From Carnegiea gigantea (taxonomy: Eukaryota > Streptophyta > Magnoliopsida > Caryophyllales > Cactaceae): a DNA stretch of 64,000 nucleotides. Where the stretch lies: contig JAKOGI010000355.1 of assembly GCA_029747015.1 (NCBI GenBank), positions 1 through 64,000 of the forward strand. Reading direction: 5' to 3'. Position 1 is the first letter of the stretch, and each line of letters opens with the position of its first letter. This document shows positions 26,462-38,467 of the stretch, piece after piece. The position numbers and the translations under genes are program-made. Under the pieces are notes generated by a model. The model worked only from the letters and a program-made list of their open reading frames with translations. It was not told the DNA's origin and did no database searches.

Positions 26462-29004
26462 TTTGATCAGAGAAACACATAAAGGGGTTGGCAATTTGCA
26501 GTGGGCATGGGGTTGGAGTCACTGGTCAGTCTCAGTCTGTTCATGACAAGGAATCTAATTGTCTTCAACTCCTCCCTCTTTTGGCTTCTTTTGAGTGAAC
26601 TAAGTTGGCTTTTTGTAAAGTGGGCAGAGAAATTAGGGATTGAATTTGAGATACGAATGGGACTCAAGGAGGAGTAGGCCAGGGCTGAGACATCAGTATC
26701 TTTTGGTGGGACTTGCACTAACTTCTCTTTGCTTTCTCTTGTCCTTTTCTTCCCTACATGCTCTCTCTCTCTCTCTCTCCCCCCTCCATTGTTGTTTTGC
26801 TCTCATCCAGCCCATCTTTTGCTTTCCATAGATGTCACATATCTTAGGTGTATCATAAACTGTCACATAAATCAATTAACTGGTATTTATGTCAGTTACA
26901 GGTTAGCTAATGCCGTGCATGATTTGCATCGTTTGTGAAAATACTGGATCGTATAATCTTCGTTTAGTATCATATGTTTGCAGTCTTTTAAAGGTATTTT
27001 ATCTTTATCTCACTAGAGCTGAATTAGTGTCAGTCGATCTGTAAGAGTTAGATATATCTTATTATAAATATTTTTTCATCAATAAGAAAGACTCAAATTT
27101 AAGATCTTATTTAAGGGAGTAAGTTTCAAACCACTTCAACCAACCTGTACTTGTTCTGTTTGTTGTTTACTGTTGATTTGTGCTCAAGTAATCTTTATAT
27201 CATAAATAGTAGAATGATGATGTCTAAAAAACTTTTCCTCCTTCATTTCAAGCATATGGTGCAATCCCGCCTAATTGTCACATTTTTAAATTTTAAATAT
27301 AAATTTAAATTAGAGATAATGATATACAAATTTTTTTTAAAGAAAAATTTCAAAACCGTTATAATCTTTATCAAAGCAACCTCTCCTACCCACGATTCTT
27401 AACACCTTCAATGCTTCAATAATAATCCCCACATCTCCTCCCTATCTTCTCCATTATCAGCAATCTCTATCTCTATCTCTATCTAAAGGTAATAGCCTAA
27501 TATCCCCTTAAGTAAAATCTCCACTTCTCTAGGTAACTGCTACTTATAAATTTCTCCATTTTCATAAAGAATCAACCTCTTGATTCATTTTTAAACTCAT
27601 CTACAGTTGAGATCCCCTGTTATTCACAATCCATCGTATTCTCAGTCATAGAAGAATGGGAGAGATGACGATAGATTGTGGGTGTCTACAATGATATCGA
27701 TACGTTGAAATTCTCCACTGAACTGTTGATCAACTGGCTCTACAGGCACATTTAATTACCTTAACTCTTTTGATTTGTTACATTTCATTTTTGAGCAACT
27801 AATTGAATTTTATATTTGTTTTCGAGTTGTGTTTTAAACTCAGATTGTAAAAGTTTCTTTGATCAAATTTCGTGAGATGTAATCCCAAAAGAAAAATACT
27901 AATCCTTTTCCATAACTAAAGTGTTCGCATTCTTTGTATGTTCCTCATTTCTTCTTTACCATTTTTAACTTCATTAATTTCTATTTATTTGCGTTTATTT
28001 TATTAGTGATTTGTTTGCTTTACTTCTTTGTTTTCAACAGAAACCAAATTGAATTATCCTGTTTTTTAGCTCCATTCGTCATAGCTTTTAAATTTTTAAT
28101 ATATATTTAAAATCTTTGATTATGTTAGATTTGATATGAGTTGGGCTAACTTACATAAATTTAATTTGTATAACACTAATTTCTTAGTGTTATCAAAATT
28201 TCAGGTTCAGGGCTACAAGGAGAGCTATCATTTTACATTATTCTTTATTCGGCAAAGAAAAACAAGAAAAGCATGATATGTTAAACTACATTGAAAATAT
28301 TACGCTCTTTAACAATAATGGTTTAATATGTTGATAGTAAAATAAAAACTCCCCGCCCCCCTAAAAAAAAGAAGAACAAGAAATAATAGGCTAATATTTA
28401 CATGATTTTTTATCTAGGAAAAGGAAATAATAAGAGCATCATATGATATATTTCGCATTGATAATATTATCCTCATTGAGAATAACAATTTAGTATGTTG
28501 ATAGTTAAAAAAAAAAAACAATTTTGTCCCTAACAAGAACAAGAAATGAAGGCTAATTACATTATCATCTTCAATCAATGAGATTTTGAACTTGGATTGA
28601 TTTATGTTAGGTCAATTTTTGTTTAAATTGATTTTTGGATCAATTAATACTTGGTCCAATAAATTTGCCTTACAAAATAAAACAACTTTGCAGAAAAAAA
28701 TTCTTGTGAATTTGGATTCCTGTCCAAAATAAGTTAGCATATTGTTCATTCAAGTGTGGGTTCGGGTTATTCGAATTAAGTTTGAGATTTCGTATTTGAA
28801 GTTAATATTTTATTTCTTATTTCCTAAACTAAAAAAGGGAATATATTTGAGTTGCTTATATATTGCAATAGAAGGTGTAAAGTACATTTTGTTTAATCAA
28901 CTTTTCCATTCAAAAGGAAATAAATATTTTCATTCTTTAAATAAATAATTCCTAACTTTTTCATCTAAAAGAAATTCTATCTTTTAACTAATTTTTTTCA
29001 CTTT

Positions 29005-29104
29005 CTATGTATGTATGTATGTTTATACATATATATGTACACACACACACATATATATATATATAGAGAGAGAGACAGAGAGAGAGGGGGAGAGAGAGAG
29101 AGAA
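29005..29104. repeat. Compound microsatellite (TATG, CA, TA, GA)
   Basis: Adjacent runs of ATGT, ACAC, TATA and GAGA without intervening unique sequence. Confidence 0.85.
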
Positions 29105-29220
29105 TTTTATAAATATGTATGAAATCTGCATTGTTACTTGGATAGGATACTTATATGAAATGTCTTCATATTATACATCCATATATTAATTTTTTTAATT
29201 TACTTTTACCATTTAAACAC

Positions 29221-29248
29221 TCCGTGCATGAGCAAGGGCCAAAACTAG
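29221..29248 (+). mobile_element. Possible Helitron 3' end
   Basis: CCGTGCATGAGCAAGG resembles the short hairpin of Helitron 3' termini and is followed after a few bases by CTAG and then T. It lies five bases before the 5' end of the Helitron candidate at 29254. Confidence 0.35.
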
Positions 29249-29253
29249 TACTA

Positions 29254-30301
29254 TCATATATATATATTAAAAGTTGGATGGAATCAACGCATGAGTGCCA
29301 TGTGTCATGCCACTTAGGATGCCATGTGTAATGCCACTAGAATTAATTTGCTACATAAATGCCCATTTATGGTTTAACTAATGCAATGCTATATTTATTT
29401 TAAAAAATAACTTTTTGTATATCTTATATATTTATTAATATACTATAATAAAATATTCATTGCATTAATAAATTAAAGAAGTGGCCCATAAAGTTTGCCC
29501 ATAAAAGTAGATGTTACATATATTAGAGAATTTTGACAAGAAAATAGTAAATAAATAATTATATTATGAAAACAAAAGAAATTTTAAGTGATTTAAAAGG
29601 CAAAAAATAAAATAAATAATAATAACCCAAAAAAATAATAATTACGTTGCTACTTTTAAAATTGATACATTTTTATTGCTTATTTATATTTAATTGAACT
29701 TAAAACAATAATTGACCAAAATTCTTGCATGCACTTTTCAAATATCTTATGTAGTCATTAATAAGAAGATAATATATTTTTTTATTAAATTAAGATAAAT
29801 AAAATAGTTGATCCATTTACCTACTAAAACTTGCCCACAAAAGAAAAGACGTCTCATATATTAGACAATTCTTAAATAGTAGTAAATAAATAATTATGGT
29901 ATATAAATAAAAAGAATTTAAAATAATTTAATGAAAAAAGCAAAAGAAATAATGGTAACTCAAAAAATAATTATTCTGTAATGCAATATCAATTCTATAT
30001 ATTAAAGTCACCCAATGTCATATAGTCATTACTATTTAATAATAAAATTTTTTCTCGAAAAATATACATCATTTAACAATGAAATACTGGACAAATGAAA
30101 TAAAAAAGTGACTTCAAATTAAGAATAAAGAAAATATTATTACAATTAAAAAAAAATTCAGCAAAGCGCTCAACTTTTGATAATTAAATAATCTGACACA
30201 TCAATTTATTTTTACTATTTGAAAAAAAGATCTATTGTGTTATTAATATATTTTAAAAAAAGGTTCACTTATGTCCTTGCATGACAAGGGTATAACCCTA
30301 G
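29254..30301 (+). mobile_element. Non-autonomous Helitron candidate
   Basis: The left end reads TCATATATATATATTAAAAG preceded by A. The right end has the hairpin CCTTG-CATGA-CAAGG (30275-30289), then nine bases later CTAG (30298-30301) followed by T. This matches the plant Helitron rule: 5' TC, 3' hairpin plus CTRR, insertion between A and T, no target duplication. The interior holds two imperfect direct repeats of about 150 bp (starting near 29480 and 29835). There is no Rep/helicase coding, so it would need an autonomous partner. Confidence 0.6.
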
Positions 30302-30331
30302 TCAAACAGAAATAATGAAGATTTCCCTTAA

Positions 30332-30355
30332 TTTGCATTGGTGTTTGCCTTGCCC

Positions 30356-30438
<83 letters not shown>

Positions 30439-30486
30439 ATTTGCATTGGTGCTTTCCTTGCCCATTATATATATATATATATATAT
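30332..30486. repeat. Duplicated unit with two (AT)n arrays
   Basis: The segment ATTTGCATTGGTG-TTGCCTTGCCCATTAT recurs about 106 bp apart (near 30330 and 30438), each followed by an AT array (30357-30432 and 30466-30486). It is a local duplication, probably by replication slippage. Confidence 0.85.
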
Positions 30487-30828
30487 GATCATCATACATA
30501 AGCAATTCAATAATGTTTCACATGCGACAATATAGAAGGGAAATTAGTCAGACTTGTATCAATAATCTTTATAGATAATCATTAATTAGAAAAGTAAAAT
30601 AGGGAATCGATTGACAGAGTAACCATAGGGTCCAAGAAATGATTTACTATCAACATGAGAATGACAATTCTGAAGCATGTGTGTTACACCTATTTGTGTG
30701 TCAAACTATCAATTCATTGTGACATTAAAAAATCACAATTTTTGAAAATAGTGAGTTTTGTTAACTACATGATTACTTTATTGAATTACTCATTATACAT
30801 ATTTTGTGTTCCCCATACACTCATACAG

Positions 30829-30904
<76 letters not shown>

Positions 30905-32500
30905 GAAGAAATATTATTTGTTTATCACATATGTTCGATTTTTAAAGAACTAAATTAGAATAAGGTGACTCTTATTATAATTTTTTTTTTTCGTTCAAGC
31001 TATTCCACCTTTTGAACTTGTGAGGACAAACAAGCTATGATAAGGAGGGGTAAAGGAGAAAACCCTACAACATGAAAATAGGGCAAACCTTACATTATGT
31101 GGGATTCCAGCCACCCATCTCTTATGTTGAAGAAAAAGTGCTTGCCACTAAATCCAAGTGGTCTTTCTCAAGTTTCTCAACCCCCCAAAAAAAACGTTGT
31201 ATTTCTCAAGTTGGCTCTGCATATACTTATCACCTTCATAAATATTTAAATAATATCTTTGATAAATAGGATATAGAAAATAAATTGTAAATCCATTCTT
31301 ACATGTAGCGTTGACAAAAATGTAAGTTTGGGCCGAATTCGAATCGGACAAATCAGACAACGTCAAAATTTTGAGAATAAATTGATGTCCGATACCCGGG
31401 GTTTTCCAAGTCAGACAATTCGTACGGAGGTTAAATTCGGATCAAAACCGAATTCGGACAACAAAAACATAAAAAATGCTGTATTTGAATTTAAAATTCG
31501 AATGAAACTTCATGACCGTGCGCAATTTTTTTAAGTCGGACAAATTCTGACGTTCGAATAGGAGAAATTTTTACCGATGCTACTCACACGCATTAATTTC
31601 TTACCTGAGAAATCATATTTATATTGATTCTTTGATTTCAATTGACAAGAAAGATGAATAATAGAAAAAAATATTTTACCAGGCAAGAATGGAGTAACTA
31701 AAATCCACTATTCATCAGATGGCCTTGTAAACATCGAACCCATCATCAACAGTATCTCAGTTTACCAGTCCGTACAAATGTACAATGCTATTCTGATCTA
31801 TTAACCCCTTGCCTGAGTACTCACCTCTAGAACATACCTTAAGGCTTTAATGATGAATTGATTAGTCACTAAGCAACCAAAATGAAACAAATTCAGCTCC
31901 GAAGTCAAGCTCAGGTCAAAAAGAGCAGCAGGAAGCATATCTGCTAGTCACCCATGGTAGGGTCAGTTCGTACCTGGCTGATGCTCTCAATCGTCTCTGT
32001 TTTCTCAATGCACCCGATTTTGGGTAATTTCATGACTGAAGCATAGATACGTACGGTACACGGTGACATCAGAAACTGGTATAGTATTTACGCCCTCTAG
32101 GCTCCATCCCATTGAATGCCTCTCCACTTCTTGTTAATGATGAAAAACAGTTCTCTTATTTTAAATTTCGTCACATTACTAGATCTATAAAATTAGACTT
32201 ACAAATTGTCTATTAATTTGTCTAGTTGGCGAGTGATATAACTGAGTTGAGCTAATTTACGAATCCTTGCAAGCCAACTTACTTTTTGGCTTGTCGAGCT
32301 TGACTTATGGTGAGTCCGAACCGAGTCAAGTCGAGCGGAAACTTTGTGAATTTGGGTATTGTAGCTTGCCAATCCAAAATGAACAGAGCATTAATGAGCC
32401 GAACCTAACAAGTAGGATCAAGTAGATATTCTATATTAATCCATACATCAACTTGGACTTGGTCCTCTTCTGGAACTTTTTCTTCTAAGATTTCTTGTGT
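30487..32500. other. Intergenic, no supported gene
   Basis: It contains a further (AT)n array (30843-30895). A stretch at 31330-31560 repeats the words GAATTCGGACAA and AAATTCGAAT in both orientations, perhaps an old inverted-repeat element. Short open frames there (31072-31269, 31328-31534) are not recognised. Confidence 0.4.
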
Positions 32501-32504
32501 CTCT

Positions 32505-33200
32505 TGCTCTGCATCTTCATATGTCATTATGCAACTTGTTTGTGACTTGTTTAACTCTTCCTCATTTGCTGAAGTTTCCTCTTCAAGTGGGTGTAAAGGG
32601 TTGAGATCATCTAAAATGTTTTCTTCAATCAGGAGGGCTTCCTTTTATATCATGTGAAGCAATCTCGAATATCTTCTTGACGTGATGGAGATTCTGCCGG
32701 CTGATTGATGATATAAAGGGCTTTTTCATCCTGCGAAATATACTCTTCTTGGATAGAGACTTGAATATTTTCTAATTTTTCAACATCTTCTAATTTTTCA
32801 GTATCCGTAACCACGTCAATTGTTTCACTTATTTCTTCCTGGCATGCCATGTTAGATACACTCATTCGTTTGATGTTTTCATAATTGGAATTAAATACTT
32901 TTTCATTCTGACATTCACCTTGATTAATCACTACCCTTTTTTGGGTACTTTTTGTAACTTCATGCCCTCTGTGTCTTAAATCTTCTTCTTCTTCTTCTCT
33001 CCAACGAATAATGCACCACAACTCGCCATTCAATTTTCTATGTTTATACTTGGAACATATCTTCTTTAATTCTTCCAAATCTCACGTGGTGACTTTAAGT
33101 GTGTCTAACATGCTCCCACACTTCTAGATGAATTGACCTTTGCAAAATTTAATATGTTTTGTCATGCATCAACTTTTTAATTTTCTCCGTCTCTTCGAAA
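32505..33200 (-). pseudogene. Gag-like retroelement fragment, copy A
   Basis: Minus-strand coding remnant. The upstream part encodes words such as ILQRSIHLEVWEHVR, SPREIW and ICSKYKHRKLNGELW, reminiscent of the helix-rich UBN2-type gag region of plant Ty1-copia elements. A 142-codon open frame (32650-33078) continues with a low-complexity acidic stretch. Frameshifts separate the parts. A second diverged copy lies at 33780-34700. The gag assignment rests on weak similarity; it could be another repeated gene fragment. Confidence 0.35.
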
Positions 33201-33780
33201 AAATTTCTTTCATCATCTAAAATCTTCTAAAATATTCTGACATCTTGTAGATTATCGTGGAACCTTTTAGAATGTTGTAGAACCTTCTAGAATATTTTAA
33301 GACCATCACAATACTTGTAGAGACTTCCAGATTACTCTAAATTCTTTTAAATCCTTATCAAACTTTCCAAAAACATTCTCTAGAAGAAATCATAATATCT
33401 ACACTTGTGAAATATCTAGGAACATCTAGACACTTCTAGGAAAATATCTTAAATGCTTTTAATATAATATCTAAATATTTAGGAAGATATAAAGATGGAA
33501 GGTCGTGAAAGTTTAATAATAGCCGTAGGATCAAGTCAATTTCCACCATCCATTGAGGCGATAGACGACTATAAATACCCTCAAGAAGAATTCATTTGTA
33601 ACAAGCAAAAAACCCCAAACATTGAATAACATAAAGCATCAACTCCTATCTCTTCTTTCTTCCGATGTTAGTTCATATATTCTATTCTTCTACTATAACT
33701 ACGAACCAATCCTGTCTTCTATACACCTTCATGAAAATTCCCAATAGTGTCTCTAGGATTTCCCATGTCCCTTAGTTTGC
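33201..33780 (+). mobile_element. LTR-like segment with TATA box and HSE-like motifs
   Basis: A TATAAATA box (about 33570-33577) is followed by a typical retrotransposon leader (TCATTTGTAACAAGC, then AC-rich). Upstream are many CTTCTAGAA-type words, including GAACCTTCTAGAA (33280-33292), which matches the three-unit heat-shock element nGAAnnTTCnnGAAn, and GAACCTTTTAGAA (33260-33272), one base off. It lies between two minus-strand gag-like fragments, so its relation to them is unclear. The exact ends were not found. Confidence 0.4.
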
Positions 33781-34700
33781 TTTTTCATATCTCATTATAT
33801 AACTTGTTTGTAGCTTGTTAAACTCCTCCTCATTTGCAAGAATCTCAGTCTTCAAGTAAGTATAAAGGTTTGAGATTATCTTCACAAACTTTTTCTTGAA
33901 CTAACGGAGCGGCCTTTTGTATATCCGTGGAGGAATCTTAAATATCTTCTTGAACTGAGGTAGATTTCCCCAGCTAACTAATGATACGAAGTGATTCTTC
34001 ATCCCATGAAAGACTTTCTTCTTGAATAGAGACTTGAATATTTTGTCATAATTCAACATCTTCTAATTTTTCAATCCTTATAGTAGTGTCAGTTGATTCA
34101 TTTGTTCCTTCCTAACATGCTATGTTGGGTACACCTAGATTCTTGGGCAGTTTCATAATTAGAATCAAATATCTTTTCATTTGGGCATTCTTTGTCTTCC
34201 TTATCTTGATTAATCACTCCATTTTTTTGGAAACTTTCTGTACCTTCATGCACTCTTTGTCTCAAATCTTCTGCTTCTTTCGAGGGATAATATACCACAA
34301 TTCATCGTTCAATTTTCTATGTTTATACTTGAAACATACCTCCCCTAATGCTTTCCAAATCTCACGTGGTGACTTTAATGTAATGTTTGGTTGGATGTAA
34401 TGTAATGATAATGTAATACAATCAACTTTGCAATGCAATTGTGATTATATAGTTTGTGGTAATCATAATTACAAAATAGTTCTTTTATTTCAATACTCTC
34501 ATACAACCAAACAAGATAATGAAAACACAACTACAAATTTGTTTACATTACGAGATTGATTACATCTAACCAAATATTATATAAGCGTCTAACATGCTTA
34601 CACACTTCTAAATGTATCGACCTTTGTAAAATTTCATATGTTTTTTCATGCATTATTTTTTCTACTTTTCCTATCTTTTCATTAAAAAAAAATGTCTTTC
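33781..34700 (-). pseudogene. Gag-like retroelement fragment, copy B
   Basis: Paralogue of the segment at 32505-33200. Matching landmarks include CAACATCTTCTAATTTTTCA, TTGAATAGAGACTTGAATATTTT and AATCTCACGTGGTGACTTTAA. Several frameshifts break it. Unlike copy A it is interrupted by a 203-bp MITE at 34379-34581, directly after the words GTGGTGACTTTAA. Confidence 0.4.
34379..34581. mobile_element. PIF/Harbinger-type MITE with TAA target duplication
   Basis: Inverted ends TGTAATGTTTGGTTGGATGT and, from the other side, TATAATATTTGGTTAGATGT (17 of 20 matching). It is flanked on both sides by TAA (34376-34378 and 34582-34584), the target duplication of the PIF/Harbinger superfamily. The paralogous segment at 33091-33105 has the same flanks joined with a single TAA (33096-33098), an intact empty site. 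There is no coding capacity. Confidence 0.85.
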
Positions 34701-35284
34701 ATTATCAAGCATGCCAAACGGACTATATGCTTTTATAATTATATGTGTCTTGACTTTCAAAAAAAAATAGTTTTGGAAAGTTAACTTGTAATATGCAATT
34801 AAACATGCCATTAGTATGAATAACTTACCTCTTAATATCTCCGCGCAATTTACTTCTGAAATTTGAGTATGGCAAGATTTTACCTCGGTTGTTTTCTCTT
34901 CATCATTGTGCCAAGATCGTACTTTGATAGATGCTCAATTTCTCGCTTCAGATTGTTCGGATTGATGATTGATCCTCTTGTAGCGGATTGCTTGAAATGA
35001 ATTACGTTGGCCAAAGATGACTTGTGGTTGCTTGGATGAATTTGGGGTCAGCCCAAGATGGCTCGTGACTCTGATACCATTGCTTGGTTTTTTTTTTTTT
35101 TTTTTGGGTCGCTATAATGAATGTTTTTTATTACTTAATGCCTGACTTAATTGTAGCGGATGAGTGAGTTGATTGGGATGACCTCAAAAGGTAAGAGTGC
35201 TCTAATACTACTGTTGAAACTTATATATATGTGTGTGCGCATGCAAGCGCGTATATTACTCAAGATCTCTTAACTTGTTAATAT

Positions 35285-35616
35285 GAAACAACCCTCCTAC
35301 CAATAACTTTATGTCCTACATTAATCGTGAAGAATTCCGCCATTAAATTTATCGGTATATTATTTTCCATAAATGCATATATATATGGAAGTAAATGGTA
35401 GTATTGTGGTGTCGTGTTAAGGTGTATGTATGTATAGTGGTCCCAATTCCACATATATACTCAAGATCTATGAACTCGTTAATTAATATGAAACAACCCT
35501 CCTACCAAAAAAAAAAAAAAGAAACAACCCTCCTACTAATAACTTTATGTACTAGATTAGTCAAATATGAAGCATTCCAACATTAAATTTTTCGGTGTAT
35601 TATTTTCAATAAATGC

Positions 35617-35674
<58 letters not shown>

Positions 35675-35740
35675 AAGTAAATGGTAGTATTGCGTGGTGT
35701 CCTGTAAGGGGGTATGTATGTATGGTGATCCCAATTCCAC
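35285..35740. repeat. Tandem duplication upstream of the zinc-finger gene
   Basis: Two diverged units of about 200 bp share GAAACAACCCTCCTAC, AATAACTTTATGT, ATTAAATTT-TCGGT, GGAAGTAAATGGTAGTATTG and CCCAATTCCACATAT. They begin near 35285 and 35521; a partial copy of the first word also occurs at 35490. An (AT)n array (35620-35672) sits inside the second unit. Confidence 0.85.
35620..35672. repeat. (AT)n microsatellite
   Basis: About 26 AT units, some 440 bp before the zinc-finger start codon. Confidence 0.95.
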
Positions 35741-35860
35741 ATATGCAGTTTATTCCCTCTTATCTTTGTCTCCATAAGTGGCAAAACAACCCCACAACCT
35801 CTGTCTTTCTCTTTCAATTCAGATGACCTCACTCTCACTCACTCCTTCCCCACTGTCCAG

Positions 35861-35894
35861 TCTCATTCTCATTCTCATTCTCATTCTCATTCAT
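35861..35894 (+). repeat. (TCTCAT)n array in the probable 5' leader
   Basis: Five to six hexamer units of CATTCT/TCTCAT, followed by further C+T-rich sequence up to the ATG at 36109. Such pyrimidine-rich leaders are frequent in plant mRNAs. Confidence 0.8.
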
Positions 35895-36108
35895 ACTTAA
35901 TCCCAAAAGTAGAAGTAGATTAAGATATCTGCCCACCCTAACCCCAACCCCATCGTCCCCAATCCCTATACCACCTGCTTTTTTGTACTCCTGCACTTCA
36001 AAAATTCAGCTCCCGATTCAGGCAGGCTCTGTCTTCATTTCTTCAATTGATTTGCTCAAATTCCACATACCCAAGTCAGAATCCCCCAAAGTTTAAACCT
36101 TTTCAAAC

Positions 36109-37017
36109 ATGGCAAAATCAGATTCAAGCAAAGAGGACTCAGATCATGAGGAGAGAGAAAATGAAAAAGCAGGGAGCAGCAGCAGAGTAAACTCCCCTCC
36201 TCTTTCTATTGACCTAAATGCCCCTCTTTCCCTTGACATGAATCTCAGTTTTAACAACCCCAACCCCAGCACCTCAGAATTCGCACAAAGAGCAGATATG
36301 GGTGACGGAGGAGATGATAGATTCACCGGGGTTGGAGTGGGCGTGGGCGTGGGCGTTGGCCCCCCTGGAGGCAGGATCTTCTCCTGCAACTACTGCAGAA
36401 GGAAGTTCTACAGCTCACAGGCACTTGGGGGTCACCAGAATGCCCACAAGAGAGAGAGAACCATTGCCAAGCGGGCGATGCGGATTGGCATGTTGGCTGA
36501 CAGGCATGTGAGCTTAGCATCCCTCCCTCTCCACGGCAGCGCCTCTGATCCTGCTTCTGTCTCCTCATCCAGGCCGTCCATTGACATCCAAGCACACAAT
36601 GGGTCTATGATGATGATGATGATGCATCCTCAACCTCATCCTCAACCTCAAACTCATCACCAGCCGTCCATCTTGTCACATCATCATCATCATCACCATA
36701 ACCAAGGCAGCCCCTTCCATGATTTAAGAGGTGGGCCCGCTAGGTTCCAATGGCAAACTGGGTACTTCATGGGGGCTGTCCCTGTCTTTGATGCGGTGCC
36801 GTTTTGGCCAGGCAGTTTCAGACAGCTCGATGATGAAGCTGAGTGCTCAATCAATACCAACAGTAACGATAATAATAATGCTACCCATAATAATAATAAT
36901 GATAATAATCACAATAAAAATAGTAGTAGTAATGATAATTACGATTTTGTTCTTAGACCATATGTCAATGATATAGAAGATCCAGATTGCACTCCTGATC
37001 TGACGTTGAAACTATGA
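36109..37017 (+). CDS. C2H2 zinc-finger protein with C-terminal EAR motif
   Basis: Single-exon gene of 302 residues, a plant-type one-finger transcription factor (ZFP1/3/4/7-like by motif). The finger spans 91-113 with Cys93, Cys96, His109, His113 and the plant signature QALGGH in its helix, followed by a basic [10 protein letters not shown] stretch that is a probable nuclear signal. The last six residues, DLTLKL, form an EAR repression motif; a second leucine-rich patch, [16 protein letters not shown], lies at 33-48. In this family these act by recruiting TOPLESS-type corepressors, so the protein probably represses genes. The start has a good context (AAACATGGC). Low-complexity tracts come from nucleotide repeats: VG repeat 75-84, Met run near 166-171, His run near 190, Asn-rich 246-280. 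Fully open, so probably functional. Confidence 0.92.
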   Translation: MAKSDSSKEDSDHEERENEKAGSSSRVNSPPLSIDLNAPLSLDMNLSFNNPNPSTSEFAQRADMGDGGDDRFTGVGVGVGVGVGPPGGRIFSCNYCRRKFYSSQALGGHQNAHKRERTIAKRAMRIGMLADRHVSLASLPLHGSASDPASVSSSRPSIDIQAHNGSMMMMMMHPQPHPQPQTHHQPSILSHHHHHHHNQGSPFHDLRGGPARFQWQTGYFMGAVPVFDAVPFWPGSFRQLDDEAECSINTNSNDNNNATHNNNNDNNHNKNSSSNDNYDFVLRPYVNDIEDPDCTPDLTLKL

Positions 37018-38465
37018 TAATTGTTTCATCTTTTTTTTTTTTTTTTGGTTGGGTCGATTTAGAGCTATTATTTCTCTTTTATTGTTATTATTATATTGTA
37101 GTGTTAAGTTGTGGTTTTGATTAGCTTACAGCTGGTAGCCTAGTGGCTTCATTTGATTGGTGAAATGGTGTATAAAATCATCTCTAAATTGGAGTTTTCA
37201 AAGGTAAGATGTTGTATGTCTCAATAATTCCAAGATCCATGATATGTGGGATCTCCTGAAATATTGGCAGATGGTGAAGTGTAGTCACGAAACGAATTGT
37301 GACTATATATCTTATTATCCCTATGGTAATGTATTAGTTTCACGGAATATATATTGAAGCGCATACTTTACTTGGGAGATGATTCACTACTATTCCTTCC
37401 GTAACTACTTTTGCATAACTTGAATAGATGTTACTTACAGAATAAACGGTCGTATATAAAAAGGTCTATCTTTCATCCCTGGATGACAAATTCTTGTACT
37501 GGTTTGTTCCCGATTCTTGAACCATTGAGTCAAGGTAGAAAAATTTTCTTGCGACTTCCCTCATTTGAGAAATGGTCCATGGTACGTAGTTTTACGAGTC
37601 GTGGATGAAATATATAGTTGGCTTTGTGAAGACTACTTACTTGCTCGTTTGACACACATGGTGATTTTCCCAGAGTTGTGGATTTTGAAATATATAGTTG
37701 GCTTTGTGAAGACTACTTACTTGCTCGTTTGACACACATGGTGATTTTCCCAGAGTTGTGGATTTTGCTCTTGAAGATCGTTGCATTCCTCTCCATCCAT
37801 AGGCTCCAAAGCAGGAATGACATTAATGGATATGATGAGGACTAACTCTTGAATTATTTTAGAATTTCTTTTCCGCTTGTGTAATTAGAGATAAGTGAGA
37901 ATTTTCTTTACCAAGTTGTATTAACGTGCTAGATAGGAGTCGTGCTTTTTAGCAAATGGGTACTAGAAATAATAAATGATTAATTTGTTATAACGGATGC
38001 GAGAAAGTATGAACAAATTGACAAACACACACAGATTTAACGTGATTCACTAATAATGTGGTTCACCGTGCTAGGTCTGCGAAGGGGGCTAAAAACAGAT
38101 TCAAGGCATTATAACATAATTATTTCTGGATCAAGCTGGTCCTTGCCAATAGCTTGATGCACTCTCTCTTTTCAATCCTCATAACAAAATGCGATAAAAG
38201 AAGGAAAATCCATGGATTGAGCCCATCGTCTCCACCCCGTAGGAACTACTATAACTCAGTGGTACACAAAGGGTAAAGAGAGTTGATATTTCTAACGGGA
38301 ATCCGTATGTAATAGATAGTTCTTTTTGCTAAATTTTCATGAAACATTTTTAGTTTTGGTGGGATATTGTTTTTCAAATTTAGCTACCTGTTTTCATTTA
38401 TCTTTTTTCTTTAGGTAGTGAGATAACCAATATGCACTTTACTGAATAGGCAGATAGTATAAAAG
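37018..38465. other. 3' flank of the zinc-finger gene, no further gene
   Basis: A T16 run at 37030-37047 follows the stop. Apart from the 80-bp tandem duplication nothing is recognised. Confidence 0.45.
37607..37767. repeat. Exact 80-bp tandem duplication
   Basis: The unit beginning GAAATATATAGTTGGCTTTG occurs at 37607-37686 and again at 37687-37766. I saw no mismatch over the 80 bases, indicating a very recent event or an assembly artefact. Confidence 0.9.
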
Positions 38466-38467
38466 AC

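Larger units (their letters stand above)
25864..28990. other. Intergenic, no supported gene
   Basis: AT-rich sequence. Several short open frames (26467-26718 minus, 26640-26938 plus, 27151-27402 plus) have no recognisable features. A T12/G9 tract (26324-26348), a 21-G run (26441-26461) and a CT microsatellite (about 26761-26780) are present. Confidence 0.45.
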
